This document shows positions 15,710 to 23,812 of a DNA stretch of 34,224 nucleotides, one piece after another; position 1 is the stretch's first letter; each line of letters begins with the position of its first letter. Origin of the DNA: Terriglobia bacterium. GTDB lineage: Bacteria > Acidobacteriota > Terriglobia > Bryobacterales > Bryobacteraceae. The stretch is taken from positions 1-34,224 of the forward strand of contig JAIQFL010000094.1 in assembly GCA_020073365.1 (NCBI GenBank). Reading direction: 5' to 3'. The translations under genes and the position numbers were made by a program. Below the pieces are notes generated by a model. It had not been told where the DNA came from. It worked only from the letters and a program-made list of their open reading frames with translations, and did not search any database.

Positions 15710-17419
15710 ATGAAGAATATCTGGTCGCGGGCCGCGAGAGCGGGCTCCCGCCTTCCGGCTGCCCTGCTGATCCTGGTGTTCCCGGGCCTGGCACAGCAAC
15801 CCGGGCCGGCACAGCCCGTGGAGATCCGCGTCGATGCGCGCGTGACCGAGGGGCCCTTCCGGCCGCTCTACGCCTGGTTCGGCTACGACGAGCCGAATTA
15901 CACTTACACTACCAACGGCAAGAAGTTGATCGGCGAACTGGCCGCCCTAAGCCCGGTGCGCGTCGAGATCCGAACCCATCACCTGCTCGTGACCGGCGAT
16001 GGCACCGCCGCACTGAAGTGGGGCTCGACCAACGCATACACCGAGGATGCCGGCGGCCAACCGGTCTACGACTGGACCATCGTCGACCGAATCTTCGACA
16101 CCTATGAACAGGCCAACGCCCGGCCTTTCGTCGAGATCGGGTTCATGCCCGAAGCGCTCTCCTCGAACCCCCAACCGTACACGCTGCACTGGCCCAAAGC
16201 GGACGGAAAAGGTTGGTCGTACCCGCCCAAAGACTACGGCAAGTGGGCGGAACTGGTGCGCCGCCTGGTTCTGCATTCGGTGGAGCGGTATGGAAAGGCC
16301 GAGGTAGAATCGTGGTCGTGGGAGCTGTGGAACGAACCCGACATCTCGTATTGGCGTGGCACGCCGGAGGAGTACAACCGCCTGTACGACTTCACGGCCG
16401 ACGCCGTCAAACGCGCGCTGCCCACGGCCCGCGTGGGCGGTCCGGCCACCACCGGGCCCAGCGCCCAAAAGGCGGGCGACTACCTCAAACAGTTCCTGGA
16501 ACACTGCGCGCGCGGTTCCAATGCCGTAACCGGCAAGCGCGGGACGCCGCTCGATTTCATCAGCTATCACGCCAAGGGTTCGCCCAACGTGGTGGAAGGC
16601 CACGTCCGCATGGGACTGCGTAAGGAGATGGCCGACGTGGCGCGCGGCCTCGAGATTGTCAACCAGTTTCCCGAATTTCGCGCCCTGCCCATCGTGCTCA
16701 GCGAAGCCGACCCGGAGGGTTGCGCCGCCTGCTCGGCGCGCCAGTATCCGCAGAATCTCTACCGCAACGGAACCATGTACCCGAGCTACACCGCCGCTGC
16801 CCTGGGTAGCATCATCAAGCTGGCCGACCGCTACAAGTCCAATGTCGCCGGGATGCTGACCTGGGCCTTCGAATTCGAAGATCAACCGTATTTCGACGGC
16901 TTCCGCACGCTGGCCACCAACGGGATCGACAAGCCCGTCCTGAACCTGTTTCGCATGACGGGTCTGATGCACGGCGACCGCGTGAAGGTGGAGAGCGGCG
17001 GCGCTGCCGGGTTGGACGCGATTCTCGAGTCGGGTGTACGCGGCGCTCCGGATATCGATGGTCTCGCTACCCGCGCCTCGGGCGAGATGGCGGTGCTGGT
17101 CTGGAACTATCACGACGACGAGCTGCCGGCCGGCCCGGCGCCGATTCACCTGGCGCTCTCGGGAATTCCAAATGCGGCGGGGCGGGTGCGCGTCGAGCAC
17201 TTCCGGATTGACGACGGCCACAGCAACGCCTACACTGCCTGGAAGCAGATGGGCTCCCCGGCGCAGCCTTCGCCGGAGCAATACGCCCGCCTGGAATCGG
17301 CAGGCCAGTTGCAGTTGCTGCAATCCCCCGAGTGGCGTTCGCCCAAAGACGGGAGACTCGAACTGGCATTCCCGCTCCCCCGCCACGCCGTTTCGCTCGT
17401 GCGAGTGAGTTGGCAGTAG
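15710..17419 (+). CDS. Secreted GH39-like glycoside hydrolase
   Basis: A 569-aa protein with a signal peptide (about 1-28, ending near GLAQQ). The catalytic barrel resembles GH39 beta-xylosidases and related clan GH-A enzymes. The likely acid/base is E209 in ELWNEPD, and the likely nucleophile is E332 in IVLSEAD. A beta-sandwich-like C-terminal part (about 440-569) follows. The expected reaction is retaining hydrolysis of a beta-xyloside or a related hemicellulose or glycosaminoglycan linkage outside the cytoplasm; the exact substrate cannot be read from sequence. The start has GAGGTG about 6 bases upstream. It sits behind the LacI regulator and across from the broken receptor, completing a carbohydrate-use locus. 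Confidence 0.85.
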   Translation: MKNIWSRAARAGSRLPAALLILVFPGLAQQPGPAQPVEIRVDARVTEGPFRPLYAWFGYDEPNYTYTTNGKKLIGELAALSPVRVEIRTHHLLVTGDGTAALKWGSTNAYTEDAGGQPVYDWTIVDRIFDTYEQANARPFVEIGFMPEALSSNPQPYTLHWPKADGKGWSYPPKDYGKWAELVRRLVLHSVERYGKAEVESWSWELWNEPDISYWRGTPEEYNRLYDFTADAVKRALPTARVGGPATTGPSAQKAGDYLKQFLEHCARGSNAVTGKRGTPLDFISYHAKGSPNVVEGHVRMGLRKEMADVARGLEIVNQFPEFRALPIVLSEADPEGCAACSARQYPQNLYRNGTMYPSYTAAALGSIIKLADRYKSNVAGMLTWAFEFEDQPYFDGFRTLATNGIDKPVLNLFRMTGLMHGDRVKVESGGAAGLDAILESGVRGAPDIDGLATRASGEMAVLVWNYHDDELPAGPAPIHLALSGIPNAAGRVRVEHFRIDDGHSNAYTAWKQMGSPAQPSPEQYARLESAGQLQLLQSPEWRSPKDGRLELAFPLPRHAVSLVRVSWQ

Positions 17420-17735
17420 GGCCCGCTCGACCGGCCCCGCCGCAAAAACCGAGGCTTGCGGAAAAGTTCCAATAACCCATCCCGCTTCAACCTGCACCCC
17501 TCAAAAACCGGGGAGCAGGCGTTAAGATAAGGGCGGCCAGGGGACGATCCGATGTTGCTGCCCGACGGCGCATCGTGAGCTTTCCTCGCGGGATCTACTC
17601 TCGAGAGCTTTACACTGGTACGAGAAGGGTGTCAGAAGGCCAGGTAGCGACCCACAGCTCTACGCTGGGCGACCAAGGCAGGATCTATCGGTGAACATGG
17701 CGCGGAGACTCCGATCCTGCGGGCCCATGGCTACC
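17420..17735. other. Intergenic region, 316 bp, nothing recognised
   Basis: It lies between the convergent GH39-like gene and the response regulator. I see no open frame with a ribosome-binding site, no tRNA-like T-loop, and no strong hairpin with a U-tract. Confidence 0.6.
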
Positions 17736-18377
17736 TCATGAAATCAAGCCGCTTCGCAGGGCTTTCAGCACCGCTTCGGATTTGGAGTGCACGTGCAACT
17801 GTTCGTAGATGTTCCGAATGTGGAAGCGCACGGTATGGAGGCTGAGCGAGAGCTGATCGGCGCAGGTCTTATAGTTGTGGCCGTCCGCCAGCAGTTTCAG
17901 AATCTGAAACTCGCGCGGCGTAAGCTGGCTTTCGCGATTTCTGGGGGGCGCCACTTTCTGGAACATCAGCACGATTTTGCGCGCGATTTCCGGAGACATT
18001 GGAGCGCCTCCGTCGCGCATCTCGCGAATAGCCGCCAGCAACTTATCCCGCGGAATTCCTTTCAGAAGGTAGCCGCAGGCGCCGGCGCAGATGGCTTCGA
18101 ATACGTGGTCGTCGTCGCCATAGACCGTGAGCATCAGGATCTGAATTCGCGGAAGCCGCGAGCGAACCAGTCTCACGCCTTCGATACCCGACATACCCGG
18201 CAACTCGATATCCATCAGCAGGACGTGCGGAGGGTTCACATCCAAGCTGTCCAGCGCCTGTTCCATGCTGGCGAACCGCCCCGTAACCTCGAACCCGGGT
18301 GTATTGCTGATGAGGATCGCCAATCCTTCCCGGGTCGCCTGCTGGTCCTCGACAATGGCTACCTTGATGTTCGGCAT
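17736..18377 (-). CDS. NarL/FixJ-type response regulator
   Basis: A 213-aa protein. The receiver (1-120) has acidic residues E10/D11, acceptor D56 in LLMDIELPG, T84 in MLTVYG and K106 in LLKGIP. The C-terminal LuxR-type helix-turn-helix (about 148-210) reads LTPREFQILKLLADG and then SLHTVRFHIRNIYEQL. Phosphorylation should promote dimerisation and binding to an inverted repeat. It lies 79 bp downstream of the propeller sensor kinase gene on the same strand, which is its likely partner. It also has its own predicted promoter, with a palindrome abutting the -35 box, and the same layout appears at the cupredoxin promoter. Confidence 0.95.
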   Translation of the reverse strand: MPNIKVAIVEDQQATREGLAILISNTPGFEVTGRFASMEQALDSLDVNPPHVLLMDIELPGMSGIEGVRLVRSRLPRIQILMLTVYGDDDHVFEAICAGACGYLLKGIPRDKLLAAIREMRDGGAPMSPEIARKIVLMFQKVAPPRNRESQLTPREFQILKLLADGHNYKTCADQLSLSLHTVRFHIRNIYEQLHVHSKSEAVLKALRSGLIS

Positions 18378-18396
18378 CGCTGGGGGTATCCGGTTC

Positions 18397-18443
18397 AGTC
18401 TAGTGGTCAGGTTGGTTCTCTACAACCCGCATGGATATGCGGG
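18397..18443 (-). promoter_or_regulatory. Predicted response-regulator promoter with palindromic activator site
   Basis: Read on the minus strand: the palindrome CCCGCAT-N4-ATGCGGG (18443-18426) is followed with no gap by -35 TTGTAG (18425-18420), a 17-base spacer, and -10 TAGACT (18402-18397), leaving 19 bases to the ATG at 18377. The -35 box is weak, as in activator-dependent promoters. The same arrangement occurs at 21498-21544. The site is also 13 bp past the kinase stop, so a role at the 3' end of that transcript is an alternative. Confidence 0.65.
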
Positions 18444-18456
18444 CTTGGACTGGTGC

Positions 18457-21400
18457 CTAACCGAGCGGCAGCGACAGCGTCAACCGGGCGCCCTGGCCGG
18501 GACTGGATTCGACCATTAGTTCTCCCCCTGATTCTGCCGCCCGCCGCCGCAGATTGCGCAACCCCATACCGCTATGCGGGCCCGCTGGGTCGAACCCGCG
18601 GCCGTCGTCCCGCACCTCCAGGACCAGCCTCCGATTCTCCAACTTCAACCGGACCGCGACCTCCGATGCATCGGCGTGCCTGACAATGTTGGTCAGAGCC
18701 TCCTTCGTAATCAGCAGGACGTGGCGTGCGCGATCCGGCGCGAGTGGCAGGCCGGCAGCAGCGCCTCCTTCGGGCCCCTCAAAAATCACCCGCCTCCCGT
18801 TGGATTCCATCAACGAGAATACGCTCTGCCGGACGCGCCCGATCAGATCCGTCAGATTGCCGTGTTGCGGGTCCACCGACCATACAATATCCGACATCGC
18901 CTCCCGTAACTGTCGCGCCCGATCTCCGGCCCGGCGAATCAGATCGCCGCCGGCCGGGACAGGCTGCACCTCGGCCACGTCGGTGAGAATCGCAATCTCC
19001 GCCAGCCCTGAACCGATATCGTCATGCAGATCGGAAGCCAGCCGCGTGCGGATCCGTTCCAGGTGGAGGAGTTGCCTTACGCGGTAGCGGTGTCCCGCGT
19101 ACAGCGTGGCGGCCAGGCCGCACGCCATCAGCATCACGAACCAGGCCTGCCGCCAGACCGGCGGCAGGATGATGAAACTGACGCTCGCGTGTTGTGCGCT
19201 CTCCAGACCTTCGCCATTGACGGCCTTCACCACGAAGCGGTAGGTGCCGGGTGAGAGGCTGGAATAATGGACCGTTCGCTGGCCGGCGGGAAGGTTCCAA
19301 TCGTGGTCGGCCCCTTCCAGACGATATTGGTACCGCAGCACCTCGCCAGACGCGAAATGCAGGCTCGAGAATTCAATCTGCAGGTTATTCTGCGCGGATC
19401 TCAGTTTGAGGTCCGAGATGGTGCTCTCGCCCAGCACCGAAATTGAAGAGGGGTTCCCCGCAATTCGCAGACTGCGGATCAGCGGCGGCTGCGGTCGAGC
19501 GGGCGGGTCCGGCTCCGGCACATAACGCGACAGACCCGTTAGCCCTGCAAACCATAGTGCGCCGGTGCGGTCGCGGTGAGAATAAATCACGCGCACCGCA
19601 GGAAGGCCATCCGCCGCCGTAAAGTGCCGGACGCTGCCGCTGTCGGGATCCAGCCGGTCCACGCCGCGGCCTCCACCCAGGTAAATGCGTCCCGCGGCGT
19701 CTTCCACGATGGTGAAGACCTGATTGCTGGAGAGCCCCTGCTCGATTGTGTACGAACGGAACGACGGACGCCCGGCGGTGACGTCATCGATGCGCGCCAC
19801 TCCGCCCTGGCTGGAACCGATCCACAGCCGACCGGCGTGGTCGCGGTAAATCGTGTGGATCTGTCCCTTGGGAACGCCGTCCCCTTCGCTGTAATACTCA
19901 AAGCGCCCGCCGCGAAAGCGCGCCACACCCGTAGGATGGAATCCCAACCATATCTGGCCCGCACGATCTTCCGTCAAGGCTTGCGGCGTACCCAATGCCG
20001 GGGGTTGCTCCTGCACATAACGCAGCCCGTCGGAGGCTGAAAAGGCTTGAAGTTTGCCGGTCGATCGCCGCCACAGCGCAAGCCCTCTCCAGACTCCGAT
20101 CCAGACGTCGCCGCGCGAATCCTCGAATAACCGGAGAACGTATTGATCTGGCAATCCGTCGTGTGAGGTGTAAATCCCTTTGGGGCGGGCCTGCGCGAGA
20201 TCGATAATCCGCGCCGGCGGCGCGAAGCGAAGCACCCCGTTGTACGTCGGAATCCACCAATCGCCCTCGCGATCCTGAAAGCTGATTTGGGCGTCGCCCC
20301 AGGCGTAACGAAACCCGGACGGCAGGTGGGGCGAGACGGCCGTGAAACGCCGGCCGTCAAATTCGTGGATCGTTGAGACCTCGCGAACGTTTGCAATGGG
20401 ACAGAAACGGCCGCTCCGGTCTTCCGTCAGGGCTTGGAATCGCAGCGACTTCAGTCCGTCGGCGGTCGAGTAGGTTGTAAAACCGTGGCGCGTAACCTTA
20501 AGAGCTCCAGGCCCCGCAACCCATAGATTATGGTCCGCGTCCTCTTCGGGCGAACCCAGGAAATCTCCGCCCAATGCCTGGGCTACACGCTGAAGCGCGT
20601 CGCGTTCGGGAGCCTCCGGATTGAACTCGTACAGTCCCTGGCTGGAAACCCAGAGCTTCCCGTCGCTGCTTTCGAATAAAGCAGTCGGGTTGGGGATCAT
20701 GGGGTAGATGTGCGCGATAAAATCGGCCGCGATCTTGGGATGCGGATCGATGCGCAATACGCCGTGCGGGTTGAGGGCCCAGAGACGGCCCTGGTGATCC
20801 GGCAGGACGTCCAGAAAAGCGTCGTCTTCCGGGACACCATCCCCGAATCGCGTGACGCGCGCATCTCGCCAGATGGCATACAGACCGTCGCTGGCGGCCG
20901 CCCATAGGTTGCCATCACCATCTTCCCGGAGTGCGAAAATGCGCTGGGCGTCCCCCCTCGGCGACGGCAGCCGCACCCGTTCCGCCGAGATTCTCCCGTC
21001 GTCCCGGCGAAGCCGCCACAATCCTCCTTCGGTTCCGAACCAGATGGACCTGTCCCGACGTTCGATCAGCACGTTGACCTGTTCGGCGAACGGGCCCGGT
21101 GTCACAGGGTAAGGTGTAAACTGCCGCTCCGGCGCTGCTTTGGGATCGAAGCGGCACAGGCCGCGATACGTCGCCAGCCAATACTCGCCCGAGAGCGTCT
21201 CGAGAATATCCTCGACGGAGCGGTTCGGCAGCCCATCGTTTACGGTGTAATTCGTGAATTGGTAACCGTCGAAAATGGAGAGTCCTTCCGCCGTGCCGAA
21301 CCACAGATAGCCGCGCGAATCGCGCCGGATGCGGCGGACGTCATCGCGCACCAGGCCGTCCTGCGTGGTGTAGATGCGGGAGGGCATCTCGGCAGCCAAT

Positions 21401-21471
21401 AGCGGCGCGATGCCACAGACCCATACACATACGGCCAGAGGTCCCCAGAAACTGCGAAACAGGGCCTGCAT
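18457..21471 (-). CDS. Beta-propeller (Reg_prop/Y_Y_Y) sensor histidine kinase
   Basis: A protein of about 1004 aa. It has a signal peptide or N-terminal anchor (about 1-26), a very long periplasmic region of tandem two-component-regulator propeller repeats (about 30-640, recurring pattern with Asp-Gly-Leu and W-x-G), a Y_Y_Y immunoglobulin-like domain (about 655-765), one membrane helix (about 770-790), a HisKA_3 dimerisation domain with phospho-acceptor H816 in SDLHDDIGSG, and a C-terminal HATPase with DDGRGFDP and GMGLRNLRRRA. It is built like the sensor half of hybrid carbohydrate-sensing systems but with a separate regulator, encoded just downstream. I chose the ATG at 21471, which has AAGGA upstream and opens a good signal peptide, over the track-length start at 21549. 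The ligand is unknown. Confidence 0.93.
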   Translation of the reverse strand: MQALFRSFWGPLAVCVWVCGIAPLLAAEMPSRIYTTQDGLVRDDVRRIRRDSRGYLWFGTAEGLSIFDGYQFTNYTVNDGLPNRSVEDILETLSGEYWLATYRGLCRFDPKAAPERQFTPYPVTPGPFAEQVNVLIERRDRSIWFGTEGGLWRLRRDDGRISAERVRLPSPRGDAQRIFALREDGDGNLWAAASDGLYAIWRDARVTRFGDGVPEDDAFLDVLPDHQGRLWALNPHGVLRIDPHPKIAADFIAHIYPMIPNPTALFESSDGKLWVSSQGLYEFNPEAPERDALQRVAQALGGDFLGSPEEDADHNLWVAGPGALKVTRHGFTTYSTADGLKSLRFQALTEDRSGRFCPIANVREVSTIHEFDGRRFTAVSPHLPSGFRYAWGDAQISFQDREGDWWIPTYNGVLRFAPPARIIDLAQARPKGIYTSHDGLPDQYVLRLFEDSRGDVWIGVWRGLALWRRSTGKLQAFSASDGLRYVQEQPPALGTPQALTEDRAGQIWLGFHPTGVARFRGGRFEYYSEGDGVPKGQIHTIYRDHAGRLWIGSSQGGVARIDDVTAGRPSFRSYTIEQGLSSNQVFTIVEDAAGRIYLGGGRGVDRLDPDSGSVRHFTAADGLPAVRVIYSHRDRTGALWFAGLTGLSRYVPEPDPPARPQPPLIRSLRIAGNPSSISVLGESTISDLKLRSAQNNLQIEFSSLHFASGEVLRYQYRLEGADHDWNLPAGQRTVHYSSLSPGTYRFVVKAVNGEGLESAQHASVSFIILPPVWRQAWFVMLMACGLAATLYAGHRYRVRQLLHLERIRTRLASDLHDDIGSGLAEIAILTDVAEVQPVPAGGDLIRRAGDRARQLREAMSDIVWSVDPQHGNLTDLIGRVRQSVFSLMESNGRRVIFEGPEGGAAAGLPLAPDRARHVLLITKEALTNIVRHADASEVAVRLKLENRRLVLEVRDDGRGFDPAGPHSGMGLRNLRRRAAESGGELMVESSPGQGARLTLSLPLG

Positions 21472-21497
21472 ACTGAATTCCTTACGGCACCCGCGCC

Positions 21498-21544
21498 CCC
21501 GCATAAATATGCGGGTTGATGCCGTCTTCGTGCACACATATTCT
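21498..21544 (+). promoter_or_regulatory. Predicted cupredoxin-operon promoter with the same palindromic activator site
   Basis: CCCGCAT-N4-ATGCGGG (21498-21515) directly abuts -35 TTGATG (21516-21521), followed by a 17-base spacer and -10 TATTCT (21539-21544). This matches the response-regulator promoter layout base for base in spacing. It drives toward the cupredoxin and SCO genes. The palindrome also lies 27 bp upstream of the divergent kinase start. Confidence 0.65.
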
Positions 21545-21594
21545 GCCATATGTGAGGGGGCGGGGCACGGCCCCCGATTCCCAGTACGGGAATC
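21535..21594. promoter_or_regulatory. Two further palindromes in the cupredoxin leader region
   Basis: CACATAT/ATATGTG (21535-21554, 6-base loop) overlaps the predicted -10 box, and GATTCCC/GGGAATC (21576-21594, 5-base loop) lies just past the expected transcription start. They could be operators for other regulators or mRNA structures. Confidence 0.5.
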
Positions 21595-21685
21595 AGGCGA
21601 GGATGAATGCGCAATCGATTTCGGCCATTACCGGTTCCCACTCGAAACTCCGCCTGTAACAGCAAAACAAAAGGAGGGATGGAAA

Positions 21686-21754
21686 ATGAAAGACAAGTTG
21701 AAAAGCATGTCCTTACACCACAAGGAGGGAAACGATGCTGCACAATCTTCGTAA
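21686..21754 (+). CDS. Possible 22-aa leader peptide ahead of the cupredoxin gene
   Basis: ATG at 21686, with AAGGAGG about 8 bases upstream, opens a 22-residue frame (MKDKLKSMSLHHKEGNDAAQSS) ending at TAA 21752-21754. It overlaps the cupredoxin start (21735) by 20 bases. The cupredoxin gene's own GGAGGG lies inside this small frame, so translation of the two could be coupled. The peptide has paired histidines, which may be chance. Evidence is the ribosome-binding site and position only. Confidence 0.45.
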   Translation: MKDKLKSMSLHHKEGNDAAQSS

Positions 21755-22766
21755 AAGAATTTCCAGACGAGCGGCTGCGGTTGCGGCGGCGGCTCTGATC
21801 TCAGGAGCCGCCACAGGCGCGGCTTCCGCCGCCGAATGGACCGGCACGGTGGGCGCCCAGGCGTCGGATTTGACGCACACGGCCTTGGCCTTCCTGCCGA
21901 ATGAGTTCTGGATCCACGCCGGCGACACCATCCGGTTCCACTTTGTCACGGCCGAACTCCATACGGTCTCCTTCTTGAAACCTGGCCAGACGCGTCCGCC
22001 GGCTTTCTCGAACTTCGGCATCAATGGCGGCGTTTTTATCGGGTGTCCAGGCACGAACCCCGATGGATCCAGCGTCACTAACGCGGCCTGCGTGACCTCC
22101 GATATCGGGGTAGCCGGGCGGAGCTATAGCGTGAGTTTTCCGAACGCGGGCAATTTCAAGCTGGTCTGCCTGGTGCATGTCCGGATGACGGGCGCGATTC
22201 ACGTTCTCCCCCCCTCCGAGACGCTTCCGCACGATCAGGCCTTTTACGATCGCGAGGCGGGCGCCGAGCGGACCGGGCTGCTCTCGGAGGCCAACGCGCT
22301 GAATGCGGATGGAAACGCCGAGACCGTGGAGACCTCGCCGAATGCGGTCACGGCCGGCCTCGCGGTTATCCGCTCGAACGGGGGCGGCTCACAGACCGTC
22401 GCGCTCATGCGGTTCTTCGGCGAGAAGACGTTCGTCCGCGTCGGCGACACGGTCGAATGGACCAATAGGGCCACGCCGGTCGCCCACACGGTTACGTTCG
22501 GGACAGAGCCTTTCAACGATATGCCTCCATCTCCCGGAGTCACTTTGGATGAGGACGGCGCCCGGCACGCAGTGCTCAGCTCACCGAATGAAAGCGTGAA
22601 CTCAGGCTTTATCGGCGTGCTGGGCCAGGAAACGATCGGCGCCCCGGAAGCGCCTCTGGACATCACCCGATTCCGAGTAACCTTTACCGCGCCGGGAGTC
22701 TTCAACTACGTCTGCGCGCTTCACGACGACCTCGGGATGAAAGGGACAGTGATTGTTCGGCCATAG
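21735..22766 (+). CDS. Secreted two-domain cupredoxin (plastocyanin/azurin-like)
   Basis: A 343-aa protein with a signal peptide (about 1-33, ending in ASAAEW). It contains two cupredoxin domains in tandem. Domain 1 (about 35-158) has type-1 copper ligands H76 in ELHTVSF and C145, H148, M151 in VCLVHVRM. Domain 2 (about 205-343) has H251 in VAHTVTF and C327, H330, M335 in VCALHDDLGM. Both sites look complete. Such proteins carry electrons or bind copper in the periplasm. A GGAGGG site precedes the ATG. It shares an operon with the SCO1/SenC gene, 10 bp downstream, so a role in copper handling or a terminal-oxidase branch is likely. A decayed copy of domain 1 is found at 25.9-26.2 kb. Confidence 0.9.
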   Translation: MLHNLRKRISRRAAAVAAAALISGAATGAASAAEWTGTVGAQASDLTHTALAFLPNEFWIHAGDTIRFHFVTAELHTVSFLKPGQTRPPAFSNFGINGGVFIGCPGTNPDGSSVTNAACVTSDIGVAGRSYSVSFPNAGNFKLVCLVHVRMTGAIHVLPPSETLPHDQAFYDREAGAERTGLLSEANALNADGNAETVETSPNAVTAGLAVIRSNGGGSQTVALMRFFGEKTFVRVGDTVEWTNRATPVAHTVTFGTEPFNDMPPSPGVTLDEDGARHAVLSSPNESVNSGFIGVLGQETIGAPEAPLDITRFRVTFTAPGVFNYVCALHDDLGMKGTVIVRP

Positions 22767-22776
22767 GGAATCTAAA

Positions 22777-23430
22777 ATGAAGCCGCGTCTCTTGTATTTG
22801 TGCTTGTTTTTCGCTGCCCTTTTTGGGGGTAACCACGCGTCTATCGTATCGGGACAACAAGGGAGACTCGACTCGCCTCACGCGGCTCGCCAAGAAGCAA
22901 CCTACCGGGGCGGCCTGGTCACGCCGCCCCTGCCGAAACCGAGATTTATTCTCGCCGACACTTCAGTCGCTCCGTTTGATTTCTGGCAGAAGACTCAGGG
23001 ATCTGTCACGCTGCTCTTCTTCGGCTATACGTACTGTCCCGATCAGTGTCCAATGCATATGGCGAATCTGGGCCTGGCGCTGAAGAAACTGCCCGCGGGC
23101 ATTGTGGACCAGGTCAAGCTCGTCTTCGTTACTACCGACCCCGCGCGCGACACTCCCGTTGTCCTCCGCCGATGGCTTGATTACTTTGATAAACGTTCTA
23201 TCGGTCTCACGGGGAGCGAAGCTGCGATCGAGGCAGTCCAGAGGGCGGCGGGGGTGACGCCGGCCCAAAAAACGGCGCTCACCAACGGGAGCTATGGAGT
23301 TGCACATGCGAACTTTGTTCTCGCCTACACCAAAGACAACCTGGCTCACGTGATCTATCCAGGTGGCGTAAGTAAGGACGACTGGGTACACGACCTGCCC
23401 CTTCTGGTTAAGGAGAATTGGTCCCAGTGA
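22777..23430 (+). CDS. SCO1/SenC copper chaperone or thiol reductase
   Basis: A 217-aa protein with an N-terminal signal or anchor (about 1-27) and a thioredoxin-like SCO domain. The metal-binding CxxxC is C87/C91 in GYTYCPDQCP, and the third ligand is probably H177 in GVAHANF. A VFVTTDPARDTP segment (about 117-127) is typical of the family. SCO proteins deliver copper to the CuA site of cytochrome oxidase or keep its cysteines reduced, in the periplasm. I start at the ATG at 22777, 10 bp after the cupredoxin stop, rather than the TTG at 22753. The pairing with a cupredoxin supports a shared copper role. Confidence 0.92.
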   Translation: MKPRLLYLCLFFAALFGGNHASIVSGQQGRLDSPHAARQEATYRGGLVTPPLPKPRFILADTSVAPFDFWQKTQGSVTLLFFGYTYCPDQCPMHMANLGLALKKLPAGIVDQVKLVFVTTDPARDTPVVLRRWLDYFDKRSIGLTGSEAAIEAVQRAAGVTPAQKTALTNGSYGVAHANFVLAYTKDNLAHVIYPGGVSKDDWVHDLPLLVKENWSQ

Positions 23431-23437
23431 GAAGGGT

Positions 23438-23575
23438 ATGAGATCCGCGGGGGACACCTTTCGCAATTCTCGGCTGTGCGTGTGCGCTGCCGTGCGTCGC
23501 CTCAGCGCAACCTCTGGTTTCTGCGGTATTGAACGGCCCTCCTTCGACGCGGTTGTAGCGGCGGAATCTAACTAA
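23438..23575 (+). pseudogene. Remnant of a TIGR03437-type surface protein, N-terminal piece
   Basis: Joining frames gives a secretion leader (AILGCACALPCVASAQ) followed by PLVSAVLNG and then, after a one-base shift near 23535, PSFDAVVAAESN and a stop. This matches the opening of TIGR03437 domains (Val-Val-Asn-x-Ala-Ser-Phe...Ala-Pro-Gly/Glu-Ser). Two frameshifts mean it is not expressed as such. A matching downstream fragment lies at 24894-24986. The rest of the gap to 23812 shows no recognisable gene. Confidence 0.5.
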
Positions 23576-23812
23576 TTTCAAAAGGAAGGTGGCTTCCCCA
23601 ACCTCTTCCTCTCCCCGCCCATCCGACACCAGACGGGCCATGGGCGACGGGGTCGATCGAATATCGGGGCCATACTTCCATTTGCTGCCGACGCCTTGAA
23701 CTCAGCTGCCACGTGATCGCGGCGACGCCTTTGCTTTTTCCTGGATGTACTGGCGTGGCCATCTGTGACGGCATGCGCGAGAAAGTAATAGAAATCTGGG
23801 GGGAGACCAAGA

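Noticed and set aside
17420..17735. Possible small RNA or tRNA in the gap
   Set aside because: No T-loop sequence, cloverleaf or terminator could be found by eye.
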